64,000 bases of DNA, from contig NZ_CP098518.1 of the NCBI RefSeq assembly GCF_023703795.1, forward strand, positions 2,170,001-2,234,000, in the 5' to 3' direction. A program made the position numbers and the translations under genes. The notes beneath the pieces are model-generated. The model was not told the origin of the DNA, made no database searches, and worked only from the letters and a program-made list of their open reading frames with translations. This document shows, piece after piece, positions 33,421 to 43,093 of the stretch (position 1 is its first letter; the number at the start of each line of letters is the position of its first letter). Origin of the DNA: Haloplanus sp. HW8-1. GTDB lineage: Archaea; Halobacteriota; Halobacteria; Halobacteriales; Haloferacaceae.

Positions 33421-34086
33421 ATGGAGTTCGACGACGTCATTCACACGAGACGGTCCGTTCACCAGTATTCGGACGCCGACATCGACGACGAGACGCTGTA
33501 CGACCTCTTCGAGGACGTACGGTTCACCCCCTCCTCGTTCAACCTCCAGCCCTGGGAGTTCCTCGTCGTCCGGGGCGAGGACCTCGAACGACTCCAGTCG
33601 GTCGCCTACGGCCAGAAACACGTCACCGACGCCGCCGCCGCGGTGGTCGTCCTCGGGACCCTCGACCCGGGTGATCACGCCGAACGCGTCACCCGTGACC
33701 TCTTGGAGAAGGGGTATCTCCCCGACGAGGAGGCCGCCGAGGTCCGTCTCGATACGGTAGACGGCCTCGCGGACGCCGATACGGAGACGCGCCGCGTCTG
33801 GACGGTCCAGAGCTGTACCCTCGCCGCCATGTCCCGCATGTACGCCGCCTGGGGTCGCGACGTCGCGTCCTGTCCCATGGGCGGATTCGACGCCGACGCC
33901 CTCCACGAGGCGTTCGACGTGCCCGCCGACTACGAACCCGTCGTCATCGTCACGCTCGGTTATCCCGCGGACGGGGCCGCCGACCTCGAACGCCCGCGGA
34001 AGTTCCGACGGCCGACCGAGGAGTTCGTCCACTTCGACGACTTCGATCCGGTCGCCCGGGAGTCGCCCACTCCCGCGGACGACTGA
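33421..34086 (+). CDS. Nitroreductase family protein
   Basis: The 221-residue protein has the FMN-binding motif HTRRSVHQYSDADID near the N-terminus, PSSFNLQPWEFLVV in the FMN-contact region, and YPADGAADLERPRKFRRPTE EF at the C-terminus. The central AAMSRMYAAWGRDVASCPMGGF is typical of the family. These enzymes use FMN and NAD(P)H to reduce nitro compounds or quinones. The ATG at 33421 begins at the domain. It is 81 nt downstream of the uspA-like gene and may share its transcript. Confidence 0.9.
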   Translation: MEFDDVIHTRRSVHQYSDADIDDETLYDLFEDVRFTPSSFNLQPWEFLVVRGEDLERLQSVAYGQKHVTDAAAAVVVLGTLDPGDHAERVTRDLLEKGYLPDEEAAEVRLDTVDGLADADTETRRVWTVQSCTLAAMSRMYAAWGRDVASCPMGGFDADALHEAFDVPADYEPVVIVTLGYPADGAADLERPRKFRRPTEEFVHFDDFDPVARESPTPADD

Positions 34087-34169
34087 CCGGTCCACCGCGG
34101 ACCGTTCGGCTGCAGTCTGGTCATTATCGGAACTGTTATTAGTCCTAATTCGCCTCTATCGGAGGGCTA

Positions 34170-37100
34170 GTGAACTGGCTCCCTGCGTTGTGGTCCACCA
34201 CGTCACAGTTCGTTCAGTCCGCGGTTGAGATCTGGCCCCGGCGGATCGCGATCGGATTCATCGTCTTGGTGACGGTCGTTCTGGGGATGGTCTGGACGCT
34301 GATCAACTTCTACAACTACTATCCGCTGGCCCAGCGGTGGCTCGATCAGGGAATCCGCCGACTCCGTCTCGCCCTGCCCGCCGTCGGCACACCGGGAACC
34401 GACGGCCCGGCACCCCCTCCCGACGGGACGGTGTCCGACGACGCGTCGCTCCCGGTCGTCGACGTTCTCGTTCCGGCATACCACGAGGCGGAGGTCCTCT
34501 CGAACTCGATCCGATCGATCTACGATTCATCGTATCCCGCCGACCGTCTCAATGTCGTCGTCCTCCTCGAACCAGACGACACCGAGACCCGCACGGTGGC
34601 GACCGAACTGGCTGAGCGATTCCCCTTCGACGTCCTGACGGTTCACCCGGAGTACCCCGGTTCGCCGAACAAACCGCGTGCACTCAACTACGGCTTCGAA
34701 CACACGGACGGCGACCTCGTGGGGATCGTCGACGCCGAGGTCATCGTCGGTTCGGCCACGTTCCACGAGGCGGCGACGGTCGTCCGTGAGGGTGCAGACT
34801 TCGTCCTCAGTCGACTCGACATGGTGAACGAGGACGACGGCTGGCTGAACCTCCTCTTTCGGGCGGAGTACGGCTACTGGTACGAGGAGGTCATCCCCGC
34901 GTTCGCTCACGTCGACTACCCCATCCCGCTCGGCGGCACTTCGTGTTTCTTCCGCCGATCCGTCCTCGAAGCGGCGTCCGAGTTCCGCTACGAACGACAC
35001 GGCGACCCGTGGTCGGATGCCGATCTGGAGTGGCTCGCCGCGAACGATCTCTCCGGGGCGATTCCGTGGGATCCGGAGAACATCACCGAGGATTTCGAAC
35101 TCGGACTGCTCCTCTGGGTTGCGGACTACGACTTCGCGTACCTGTCCGAGCGGACACGCGAGGAGTCGCCGCTCGACCTTGACGGGTGGATTAGCCAGCG
35201 AACCCGTTGGAAGCAGGGCAAACTCTACACGTTCCTTCAGTACGTCGAGTATCCGCCCGGGACGCTCCGTCAGCGGTTCCATCTCTACTGGCAGTCGTTG
35301 CTCCCTCACCTCGGCCCGATCAACATCGCCGGCCTGGTGTTCGTCTTCTGGCTGGCGAACATGGCCGGCGCCGCGCCGTCGGTGCTGGTTCGGGGCGTCC
35401 TCTCCCTGGGATTGGCGTTCATGATCATGGTGTCCGTGCTCTACGCGCGGGGATACTGGCTCGTCTCCGACCGGCCGGCTCTCACGAAGCTCCGGCGGGC
35501 ACTGATCGTGGTACTGACGCTGTATCTCTACTGGTTCCTCCAGTGGATCGCCGACGTCCGTGCGATCCTCAGAACGTACCGCGGCAGGTTCGACTGGGAG
35601 AAGACGACCCATATCGGACGGAACTTGGTGGGTGACGAGTCGGGCGTGCTCTCTTCGCACAGCGCCCTCTTCACCACCGGCGGGGAGGCTGACGGTGGTT
35701 CGGGCGGGTGGGCCGACGGGTCGGGCGACACTCGCGTCGTCCCGACGACGAGCGATACGAGCGTGTCGCTCACTCGCCGCCGCCGGCTGGTGCTTCTCGC
35801 GGGGATCGTCGCCATCGGCGCCGCGCTCCGGCTCTACGGTCTCACGCGGTGGAGCCTCTGGGTCGACGAGATCTACACGATTGCGAACCGAACGGCGATG
35901 TCGATCCCCGATCTGCTCGTCGTCCCACAGGATCCCCATCCGCCGCTGTACTTCCTCTTGCTCAAACTCTGGTTTCACCTCGCGGGTGACACGCGCGTCG
36001 CCGCTGGCCTCCTCTCGGTCGCGTTCTCTCTGCTGTCGATCCTGCTGCTCTATCTGTTCGCCCGAAAACTGTACGACGACGCGACCGGCCTCGTCGCGGC
36101 CGGCATCCTTTCTGTATCGACGCTGCACATCCACTTCGGCCGCAACATCCGGATGTACAGCCTCCTCACGGCGTTGGCGCTGGCGTCGTGGTACGCGTAC
36201 GTTCGGCTCCCCGAGCCGGGACGGCGGACCGACCTCCTCTATGTCCTGACGACGGTCGGAATGCTGTACACACACGTCTATGCTGTCTTCGTTCTCGCGG
36301 CACAGCACGTCTATACGATCATCACCGGGACGGACGCGGCGTTTCGCCGCCGATGGCTCCGGGTCCAGGTCGTCCTCGCCGTACTGTACAGTCCGTGGGC
36401 GGCGATCCTCGGCCAGCAGGTCGTCGGTAGCCTCGTCGGTGGGGCTGGTGGGGCGGCGATCACCTGGCTCCCCGATCCCTCGCCCGCGCTGCTCCGGGAC
36501 ACGCTGTTGATGTACGCCGGCTTTCCTTCCCTCTACCCGATCCTCAGCGGTTCGACGGTTACCTGGATCGCCGCGATTCTCGTGCTCTTGACGTTCAACG
36601 TCACGCTGTTTCTGTCGTGTATTGTCCACAGGGTCGACGACGACGGCGCAGGCTACGAGTACCAGATGGACGACCTCGGCCAATCGAGCTTCCTCGTCGT
36701 GGGATTCGTCGTACCAATCATCGTCCCCTTCGTCGTCTCCTACTTCGTCGTTCCCATCTACTTCCCCCGTTACACGCTCGCGGCCAGCCTGCCACTGTAC
36801 GTTCTCTCGGCCCGCGGCCTCGTCAACCTCCGGTGGCATCGTTCGTGGCAGATCGTCTTCGGCGTCGTCATCCTCTTGGGAGCGGCCACGACCGGCCTCG
36901 GCTACTACACCGGCGAGAGCGTCGAGGACTGGCGCGGACTGACCGACCACGTGGAAGACGACATCGACCAGACGGATCTGCTCGTGATCCAGCCCACTTG
37001 GATCGAGAACAGCGTCATGTACTACTACGACGGGCCGGACACCGAGGTGGTGTTGGTCCGCGAGAGCCCCCAGGTGACGGATCGGGCACTGACACAGCTC

Positions 37101-37262
37101 TCGGACCGGGCGACCGACCACGACACCGTCTGGATCGTCCGGCACCAGACCGACGACGACGACGTCCTCGCGGCGGTGAACGACACGCACCGCCGGACCC
37201 AGGTTCGTGTAACCGGTTCGACCCGACTCTATCGCTTCGACAACCGTACCGCGACCGGTTAG
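34170..37262 (+). CDS. GT2 glycosyltransferase fused to GT-C (GT39/PMT-like) membrane glycosyltransferase
   Basis: The 1030-residue protein joins two transferases. After one transmembrane helix (residues about 25-50) comes a GT2 domain with VDVLVPAYHEAEV, the metal site as VGIVDAEVIV, GGTSCFFRR, ENITEDFELG and the processive-type QRTRWKQG (about 345). Two to four membrane helices follow. From about residue 540 a GT-C domain begins with ALRLYGLTRWSLWVDEIYTI, the luminal acidic pair of the PMT/ArnT type, and HPPLYFLLLKLW, then about ten helices and a C-terminal extracellular domain. The first part would make a lipid-linked sugar and the second transfer it outside the cell. The GTG start is about 30 nt from a TATA-like ttattag (34136-34142). 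Confidence 0.82.
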   Translation: MNWLPALWSTTSQFVQSAVEIWPRRIAIGFIVLVTVVLGMVWTLINFYNYYPLAQRWLDQGIRRLRLALPAVGTPGTDGPAPPPDGTVSDDASLPVVDVLVPAYHEAEVLSNSIRSIYDSSYPADRLNVVVLLEPDDTETRTVATELAERFPFDVLTVHPEYPGSPNKPRALNYGFEHTDGDLVGIVDAEVIVGSATFHEAATVVREGADFVLSRLDMVNEDDGWLNLLFRAEYGYWYEEVIPAFAHVDYPIPLGGTSCFFRRSVLEAASEFRYERHGDPWSDADLEWLAANDLSGAIPWDPENITEDFELGLLLWVADYDFAYLSERTREESPLDLDGWISQRTRWKQGKLYTFLQYVEYPPGTLRQRFHLYWQSLLPHLGPINIAGLVFVFWLANMAGAAPSVLVRGVLSLGLAFMIMVSVLYARGYWLVSDRPALTKLRRALIVVLTLYLYWFLQWIADVRAILRTYRGRFDWEKTTHIGRNLVGDESGVLSSHSALFTTGGEADGGSGGWADGSGDTRVVPTTSDTSVSLTRRRRLVLLAGIVAIGAALRLYGLTRWSLWVDEIYTIANRTAMSIPDLLVVPQDPHPPLYFLLLKLWFHLAGDTRVAAGLLSVAFSLLSILLLYLFARKLYDDATGLVAAGILSVSTLHIHFGRNIRMYSLLTALALASWYAYVRLPEPGRRTDLLYVLTTVGMLYTHVYAVFVLAAQHVYTIITGTDAAFRRRWLRVQVVLAVLYSPWAAILGQQVVGSLVGGAGGAAITWLPDPSPALLRDTLLMYAGFPSLYPILSGSTVTWIAAILVLLTFNVTLFLSCIVHRVDDDGAGYEYQMDDLGQSSFLVVGFVVPIIVPFVVSYFVVPIYFPRYTLAASLPLYVLSARGLVNLRWHRSWQIVFGVVILLGAATTGLGYYTGESVEDWRGLTDHVEDDIDQTDLLVIQPTWIENSVMYYYDGPDTEVVLVRESPQVTDRALTQLSDRATDHDTVWIVRHQTDDDDVLAAVNDTHRRTQVRVTGSTRLYRFDNRTATG

Positions 37263-37264
37263 CG

Positions 37265-38419
37265 TCAGAAGATGTTCGCCTGCCGGTAGACCGACAGTCC
37301 CTCGTCGGTGATCTCGTACGGTTTGGTCTCCCGGGAGTGGTTCGCGTCGCGGATCTTCTGAATCTCGACGGCCAGTCGCGTCTCCTGGAAGTCCGACGGG
37401 CGGACGTACTGGAGGACGAACACTGCGTCCGCGAGATATTCGATGATGCCGTATCGTGAGCTGTAGGGATCGTCGCCGCTCGCCTCGCTGGTCACGAGCG
37501 TCGTCACGCCGGCCTCCTTGAGCGACCGGGTGAACTGGTACACCTCGCTACGGCGGTCGGAGGGGTGGTCGTACATCATCTCCAGCAGCGACACCGAATC
37601 GAGGACGAGGCGGTCCGCGCCGAAATCCTTGACCAGTTCCGGCAGATCGCTCCGGATGCTCGCCAGACTGTTCGCCATCTCCACCGGGTCGAGGTGGACG
37701 ATAGCGAGTCGACCCTCGTCCGCGTACTCCGCGAACGACCAGCCTTTCTCCCTGGCAGTGTCGAAGATGCGGTCGGTGCTCTCCTCCAAGGTCACGTAGA
37801 CGCCGCGCTTGCCCTCGGTCAGCGCCCGATTGAGGAACTGGAGGCCGAAGGTGGTCTTCCCGGTCCCCGCCGATCCGATGACCGAGATGAGCGAGCGTTT
37901 TGGGACGCCGCCGAGGATCATGTCGTCGAGTCCCTCGATGCCGAGGTCGATCCGCTCGATAGCCGACTCGAACTCGTCCTCGTCGAACGGCTCGGTGCCG
38001 GCGCCACCCCCTGGGCCGCCCGGCCCGCCGCCGAACGCCGCCCCCGCGCCCTCGTCGCCGCCGACGCCACCCTGCGGGTCCGGCGCGTTCTGGAAGGCGC
38101 TCGCGAAGTCCTCGTCGAACGGTGACCCCCCGTCGCCGCCGTCGACCTCGCCACCGTCGCCGCCGGCCTCGCCGCCGTCGTCGACCTCGTCGCCGAGATC
38201 AGCGAACGCGTCCGCCGCGTCGCCGGGGCGCTCGACCGGGGACTCCGAGTCCGACTCCGGGGACGGAACGGTGTCGTCGTGCCCCGTCTCTGTCCGGACG
38301 TCGCCGTCGCCCGCGTCCCCCGTCCGCGAGGGCTCCTCCTCCGGTACCTCGGATTCCTCGGAGCCATCGGCGTCGTCGTCTTGGCCGATGGCCCGTTCGA
38401 ACCAGTCGTCGTCGCTCAT
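37265..38419 (-). CDS. KaiC/RAD55-like RecA-superfamily ATPase with acidic N-terminal tail
   Basis: The C-terminal 240 residues form a RecA-like ATPase: Walker A SVIGSAGTGKTTFGLQFLNR, Walker B region DRLVLDSVSLLEMM, and TTLVTSEASGDDPYSSRYGI. Such KaiC-like single-domain proteins are common in haloarchaea, where some act with sensory transducers. The first 145 residues are a low-complexity acidic, Gly-rich region (EESEVPEEEPSRTGD) with no fold, an unusually long tail. The gene ends 2 nt from the end of the fusion glycosyltransferase gene, convergently. The function is regulatory by inference. Confidence 0.85.
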   Translation of the reverse strand: MSDDDWFERAIGQDDDADGSEESEVPEEEPSRTGDAGDGDVRTETGHDDTVPSPESDSESPVERPGDAADAFADLGDEVDDGGEAGGDGGEVDGGDGGSPFDEDFASAFQNAPDPQGGVGGDEGAGAAFGGGPGGPGGGAGTEPFDEDEFESAIERIDLGIEGLDDMILGGVPKRSLISVIGSAGTGKTTFGLQFLNRALTEGKRGVYVTLEESTDRIFDTAREKGWSFAEYADEGRLAIVHLDPVEMANSLASIRSDLPELVKDFGADRLVLDSVSLLEMMYDHPSDRRSEVYQFTRSLKEAGVTTLVTSEASGDDPYSSRYGIIEYLADAVFVLQYVRPSDFQETRLAVEIQKIRDANHSRETKPYEITDEGLSVYRQANIF

Positions 38420-38619
38420 GGGGCCACGTGATCTCTCCGCTGGGTTCGGTGGCAGCGGCCACTCTGATGATTCTGGTGGCGGCGGCTACCCACTCCTCTC
38501 CGGTGGCTCATCCAAACACCCGCCCCCACGTGCTGTCCCATCGGGGTGCACTCCGGTCGCGGGTGTGATGAATGTTGCCCGTTCGGTGGGCTTTTTTTCT
38601 CACGGGGCGAGGGCGGGGT

Positions 38620-39441
38620 ATGGACGTCGGTCTCGTCGCACAGAAGGACAACAGCCGGGCAGCGTTCCTCGCGGCCGAGTTGCGCCGGCGGCTTCACGAG
38701 GAGGACGTGTCGGTGGCCGTCGACACCACGACCGCCGAGACGCTCGACATCGACGGAACGCCCATCGAGGCGTTCGACGCCTGCGACCTCGTGGTGAGTA
38801 TCGGTGGCGACGGTACCTTCCTCTTTGCCGCTCGCGGCGCCGACGGTACGCCCATCCTCGGGGTCAACCTCGGCGAGGTCGGCTTTCTCAACGCCGTCGG
38901 CCCGGCGGAGGCGGTCGACGCCGTCCTCGACGAGGTGGCGGCCTTTCGCGCCGGCGAGTTGACGGTGCGCGAGACGCCGCGATTGGCCGCCAGCGGCGAC
39001 GGCTGGACCGCGCCGCCGACGACCAACGAGGTGGTCGTTCAGGGGTCGATCAGGGGGCCCGGCGGCGGCATCGACGTCGACGTTCGTGTCGACGGGTCGC
39101 GGTACTCTGAGAGCCGTGCCGACGGCGTCCTCGTCGCGACGCCGACCGGTAGCACGGCGTACAACCTCAGCGAGTCCGGTCCGCTGGTCCATCCCGGCGT
39201 CGACGCCGTCGTGGTCAACGAGATGTGTGCGAGCGACGGGATGCCACCGCTCGTGGTCGGCCCGGACAGCACGATCACTGTGACCGTCGGGGGCGCCGAT
39301 CGGGCGATCGTGGTCGGCGACGGACGGGTGCTCCGCGAACTCGACACACCCGCGGAGGTCCAGGTCGCGCGGGCCGACTCGCCGATGCGCGTCGCCGGCC
39401 CCACCTCGGATTTCTTCGAGGCGCTCGGGAAACTCGAGTAG
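38620..39441 (+). CDS. nadK: NAD kinase
   Basis: The 273-residue protein is an ATP-NAD kinase, phosphorylating NAD+ to NADP+. It has the diagnostic [44 protein letters not shown] and the [20 protein letters not shown] motif. The C-terminal [18 protein letters not shown] also fits. The ATG at 38620 ([20 protein letters not shown]) is the family start; the frame extends further upstream without coding support. It converges with carB, the stop codons 5 nt apart. Confidence 0.95.
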   Translation: MDVGLVAQKDNSRAAFLAAELRRRLHEEDVSVAVDTTTAETLDIDGTPIEAFDACDLVVSIGGDGTFLFAARGADGTPILGVNLGEVGFLNAVGPAEAVDAVLDEVAAFRAGELTVRETPRLAASGDGWTAPPTTNEVVVQGSIRGPGGGIDVDVRVDGSRYSESRADGVLVATPTGSTAYNLSESGPLVHPGVDAVVVNEMCASDGMPPLVVGPDSTITVTVGGADRAIVVGDGRVLRELDTPAEVQVARADSPMRVAGPTSDFFEALGKLE

Positions 39442-39445
39442 GTCC

Positions 39446-42400
39446 CTACTCGCCGCCCCACTTCGTCCGGCGCTTGGGGCGGTCCGAGGTGGCCTGCACG
39501 TCGATTGGGTCGTCGTGGTGGCGCAGGCCTTCGAGGACGGCCGTGGCGGAGGCGTGCGTCGAGAAGTAGGTCACGTCCTCCTCGACGGCGACTTCGAGCG
39601 CCTCGCGGTTCCGCGAGACGATCACGTCCACCTCGCCGGCGCGGATCGCCCCGCGCAGGTCGTCGAACTCCCGGACGTCGAAGAAGTCCGCGAAGCCATC
39701 GAGCAGAGCCTGCCCCGCCTCGCTGTCGGGGTCGGGGAACTCCGCGGCCGACAGGTCGACGACGGCGACGCCCTCGGTGGGGATGGCCTTGCCCGTTGCC
39801 GACTGTGCTTTCTCGTAGGCCTTGCCGAAGTGCTCGGCCGTCCCCATCACTTCGCCCGTCGACTTCATCTCCGGCCCGAGGCGCGGATCGCTCCCCTCCA
39901 GGCGGTCGAAGGGCAGGACGACCTCCTTGACGCTCACCTGCTCGGGGATCTGCTCGTGGGCGTCGAGGTCGTCGAGAGCGTCCCCCGCCATCACCTTCGC
40001 CGCGAGTTTCGCGATGGGGACGCCCGTCGCCTTCGAGACGAAGGGAACCGTCCGCGAGGACCGCGGGTTGGCCTCGAGGACGTACACCGTGTCGTCCTTG
40101 ACGGCCAACTGGACGTTCAACAGGCCGACCGTGCCGAGTTCGCGTGCGATCTCGACGGTCACCTCGCGCACGCGGTCCATCACGTCGCGGACCGCGTCGG
40201 CCTGCGGCGGGATCATACACGCCGAATCGCCGGAGTGGACGCCCGCGGACTCGACGTGTTCCATCACGCCGCCGATGATGACGTCCTCGCCGTCGGCGAC
40301 GGCGTCCACGTCGAGTTCCACCGCGTCGTCGAGGAACTCGTCGATGAGGATCGGCTTGTCCGGCGAGACCCGGACCGCCTCCTCGATGTACTCCTTCAGC
40401 TCCTCGTCGTCGTACACCACGTCCATCGCGCGCCCGCCGAGGACGTAGGAGGGGCGGACGAGGACGGGGTAGCCGATGTCGGCGGCGAGTTCGAGCGCTT
40501 CGGCCTCGCTGGTCGCGGAGCCACCTTCGGGCTGGGCGATCCCGCGTTCGTCCATCAGGCGGTTGAACCGATCGCGATCCTCCGCCAGGTCCATAGCGTC
40601 GACGCTCGTCCCGAGGATCTCACAGTCGAGGTCGCGACGCTGGATCTCCGCTTCGAGCGGGTGCCCGATGTTGACCGACGTCTGGCCGCCGAACTGCACC
40701 ATCACGCCGTCGGCGTCGGCCGCCTCGATCACGTCCGCGACCTCCTCGGCGGTGATCGGCTCGAAGAAGAGGCCGTCGGAGGTGTCGTAGTCCGTCGACA
40801 CCGTCTCGGGGTTGTTGTTGACCACGTGGGCGTCGATCCCCTCCTCGCGGAGCGCCTGGATGGCGTGGACCGAGCAGTAGTCGAACTCGACGCCCTGACC
40901 GATACGGATCGGGCCGCCGCCGACGACCACCACGCTCTCGACGTCGCGGTCGACGCGGAGTTCGCCCGCGGCCGCGTCGCCCTCGAACGGTCCGGTGACG
41001 AACTCCGGCTTGCGCGAGGAGTAGTAGTACGGCGTCTGGGCGGCGAACTCCCCGGCGCAGGTGTCGACCTGTTTGTAGGTGCGACCGGGCACCGCCGTCT
41101 CGACGCTTCCCACGTCGGCGCCGGCGGTCGCCGCGATCTCGGCGTTGGTGACGCCCTTGACCGCGGCCTCGGTAAAGTCGCCCTCGGCGGCGGCCGTCAC
41201 GGCGTCGGAGACGCGCTTGAACCGCTCGACGTACCACTCCTTGATGTCCGTCAGGTCGACGACCTCGTCGACGGCGTAGCCGCGGTCGAACGCCTCGAAG
41301 ATGGCGTAGGGACGGTCCGGGCTCGGCCGGGTCAGATACTCGCGTTCGAGGGTACCGTCGTCGACGTCCGCCCAGTCGACCGCGGGATCGTACTCCGAGG
41401 AGCGCAACGCCTTCAGGAGCGACTCCTCGAAGGTGCGCCCGATCGACATGGCCTCGCCCGTCGACTTCATCGCCGGCCCGAGCGTGAAGTCCACGTCGTC
41501 GAACTTGTCGATCGGCCACCGCGGCACCTTCGTCACCACGTAGTCGATGGCGGGTTCGAACGCCGCCGTCGTCTCGCCGGTGATCTCGTTTTCGATCTCG
41601 TGGAGCCGCTTGCCGAGCGCGACCTTCGCGGTGACGCGGGCGATGGGGTACCCCGTCGCCTTCGAGGCGAGCGCCGAGGAGCGGGAGACACGCGGGTTCA
41701 CCTCGACGACCCGGTACTCGCCGCCGGGCGTGCCGTCGTCGTGCCACGCGAACTGGATGTTACAGCCGCCCTGGATGCCGAGTTCGCGGATGACTTCGAG
41801 CGCGGCGTCGCGCATCTCCTGGTGGCCCTCGTCCGGGATCACCTGCGACGGCGTGACGACGACCGACTCGCCGGTGTGGATGCCCATCGGGTCGATGTTC
41901 TCCATGTTGCAGATGATGATCGTCGAGTCGTCGGCGTCGCGCATCACCTCGTACTCCAGTTCGACCCAGCCGGCGATGGACTCCGTGATGAGCACCTCGT
42001 CGTTCCGGGAGAGGCGAAGTCCCTTCCGGACGCGCTCTATGAGCTGATCCATGTCGTCGACGACGCCCGATCCGGAGCCCCCGAGGGTGTACGTCGTCCG
42101 CGCGATGACGGGAAGTCCACCCACCTCGTCGACGGCGGTCTCGACACGGTCGCGGAGGGCGGCCTCGCTCATCGCCTCCGCGGACTCCTCCGCTTCCAGC
42201 GAGATGACCGTGGACGCGGGGACCGGTTGGCCGATGTTCTCCATCCGCTGGCGGAAGAGGTCGCGATCCTCGGTCGCGTAGATGGTGTCGAGGGGGGTGC
42301 CCATGATCTCCACGTCGTATTCCTCCAGAACGCCCTCCTCGGCGAGTTCGGCGGTGACGTTCAGCCCGGTCTGGCCGCCGAGACCGGCGATCACGCCGTC

Positions 42401-42679
42401 GGGCTGTTCCTGCCGGATGATCTCGGAGATGGCCTCGGTCGTGATGGGTTCGATGTACACCCGGTCGGCCATCTCCGGATCGGTCATGATCGTCGCGGGA
42501 TTCGAGTTGACGAGGACGACCCGAGCGCCTTCCTCCTGCAGGGCTCGGCAGGCCTGCGCGCCCGAGTAGTCGAACTCGGCGGCCTGTCCGATCTGGATCG
42601 GGCCGCTTCCGATCAACAGTATCGTCCGGTTCTCGGATTCGGTGGCGGGGGTCTCCGCCACGGTGGCCTCGTCGGTCAT
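39446..42679 (-). CDS. carB: Carbamoyl-phosphate synthase large subunit
   Basis: The 1077-residue protein is a full-length CarB. It contains two homologous ATP-grasp synthetase halves, each beginning with GSGPIQIGQAAEFDYSGAQA and GGGPIRIGQGVEFDYCSVHA, the GLGGQTGLN and FGGQTSVN loops, the EVNPRVSRSS and EANPRSSRTV metal sites, and a C-terminal MGS-like regulatory domain (YFSTHASATAVLEGL). With CarA, which is not in this window, it makes carbamoyl phosphate for arginine and pyrimidine synthesis. It has an ATG start at 42679 with an AT-rich region upstream (42700-42760). Confidence 0.97.
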   Translation of the reverse strand: MTDEATVAETPATESENRTILLIGSGPIQIGQAAEFDYSGAQACRALQEEGARVVLVNSNPATIMTDPEMADRVYIEPITTEAISEIIRQEQPDGVIAGLGGQTGLNVTAELAEEGVLEEYDVEIMGTPLDTIYATEDRDLFRQRMENIGQPVPASTVISLEAEESAEAMSEAALRDRVETAVDEVGGLPVIARTTYTLGGSGSGVVDDMDQLIERVRKGLRLSRNDEVLITESIAGWVELEYEVMRDADDSTIIICNMENIDPMGIHTGESVVVTPSQVIPDEGHQEMRDAALEVIRELGIQGGCNIQFAWHDDGTPGGEYRVVEVNPRVSRSSALASKATGYPIARVTAKVALGKRLHEIENEITGETTAAFEPAIDYVVTKVPRWPIDKFDDVDFTLGPAMKSTGEAMSIGRTFEESLLKALRSSEYDPAVDWADVDDGTLEREYLTRPSPDRPYAIFEAFDRGYAVDEVVDLTDIKEWYVERFKRVSDAVTAAAEGDFTEAAVKGVTNAEIAATAGADVGSVETAVPGRTYKQVDTCAGEFAAQTPYYYSSRKPEFVTGPFEGDAAAGELRVDRDVESVVVVGGGPIRIGQGVEFDYCSVHAIQALREEGIDAHVVNNNPETVSTDYDTSDGLFFEPITAEEVADVIEAADADGVMVQFGGQTSVNIGHPLEAEIQRRDLDCEILGTSVDAMDLAEDRDRFNRLMDERGIAQPEGGSATSEAEALELAADIGYPVLVRPSYVLGGRAMDVVYDDEELKEYIEEAVRVSPDKPILIDEFLDDAVELDVDAVADGEDVIIGGVMEHVESAGVHSGDSACMIPPQADAVRDVMDRVREVTVEIARELGTVGLLNVQLAVKDDTVYVLEANPRSSRTVPFVSKATGVPIAKLAAKVMAGDALDDLDAHEQIPEQVSVKEVVLPFDRLEGSDPRLGPEMKSTGEVMGTAEHFGKAYEKAQSATGKAIPTEGVAVVDLSAAEFPDPDSEAGQALLDGFADFFDVREFDDLRGAIRAGEVDVIVSRNREALEVAVEEDVTYFSTHASATAVLEGLRHHDDPIDVQATSDRPKRRTKWGGE

Positions 42680-42822
42680 CGTCGAATCGAAGTCCGCACA
42701 TCGTAATAAGCCCGACGAAACAGTACGAGATACGAAACGAAATTACGGATTTCGAAATCGTCGTCACGTGACGACGGGCGTCGCCGGGGAGCGACCGCGT
42801 GCCGGCCGATACCGGCGGCCGG

Positions 42823-43035
42823 TCAGGTGTTCAGGCGATAGCGGTACGGACTTCCCTGTAACACTTCGACGTCACCCTCCTCCGCCCAGCGGCCGAGGAT
42901 CGTCGCGACGCGGTGGGCGCTTTCGAACTCCTCGTGCTCTTCCAACAGCGACAGGATCTCGCGTGCGGTCAACGGTTCGTCGGCCTCGGAGAGCACGCCC
43001 CGAAGTTGCTCGTACTGCGTCGACTGGGGGCGCAT
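42823..43035 (-). CDS. Small winged-helix-like DNA-binding protein
   Basis: The 70-residue product is a single winged-helix-like domain: YEQLRGVLSEADEPLTAREI LSLLEEHEEF as helices 1-2, ESAHRVATILGRWAEEGDVE as the recognition helix and VLQGSPYRYRL as the wing. It is conserved in haloarchaea next to unrelated genes, probably as a transcription regulator. The ATG at 43035 gives the compact domain; the frame upstream is not coding. Confidence 0.75.
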   Translation of the reverse strand: MRPQSTQYEQLRGVLSEADEPLTAREILSLLEEHEEFESAHRVATILGRWAEEGDVEVLQGSPYRYRLNT

Positions 43036-43093
43036 ACGTCTCACAACGGCCGGGAACGTCTTAGTGTTCAGTGAGACGGCCGTCCGACGATCG

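Noticed and set aside
39515-42706. A 1063-codon open frame antisense to carB, and similar long antisense frames at 22833-24410 and 34527-37190
   Set aside because: They mirror GC-rich codon bias of the real genes on the other strand, are rich in Arg, Asp and His without domain motifs, and have no promoter or start signal of their own.
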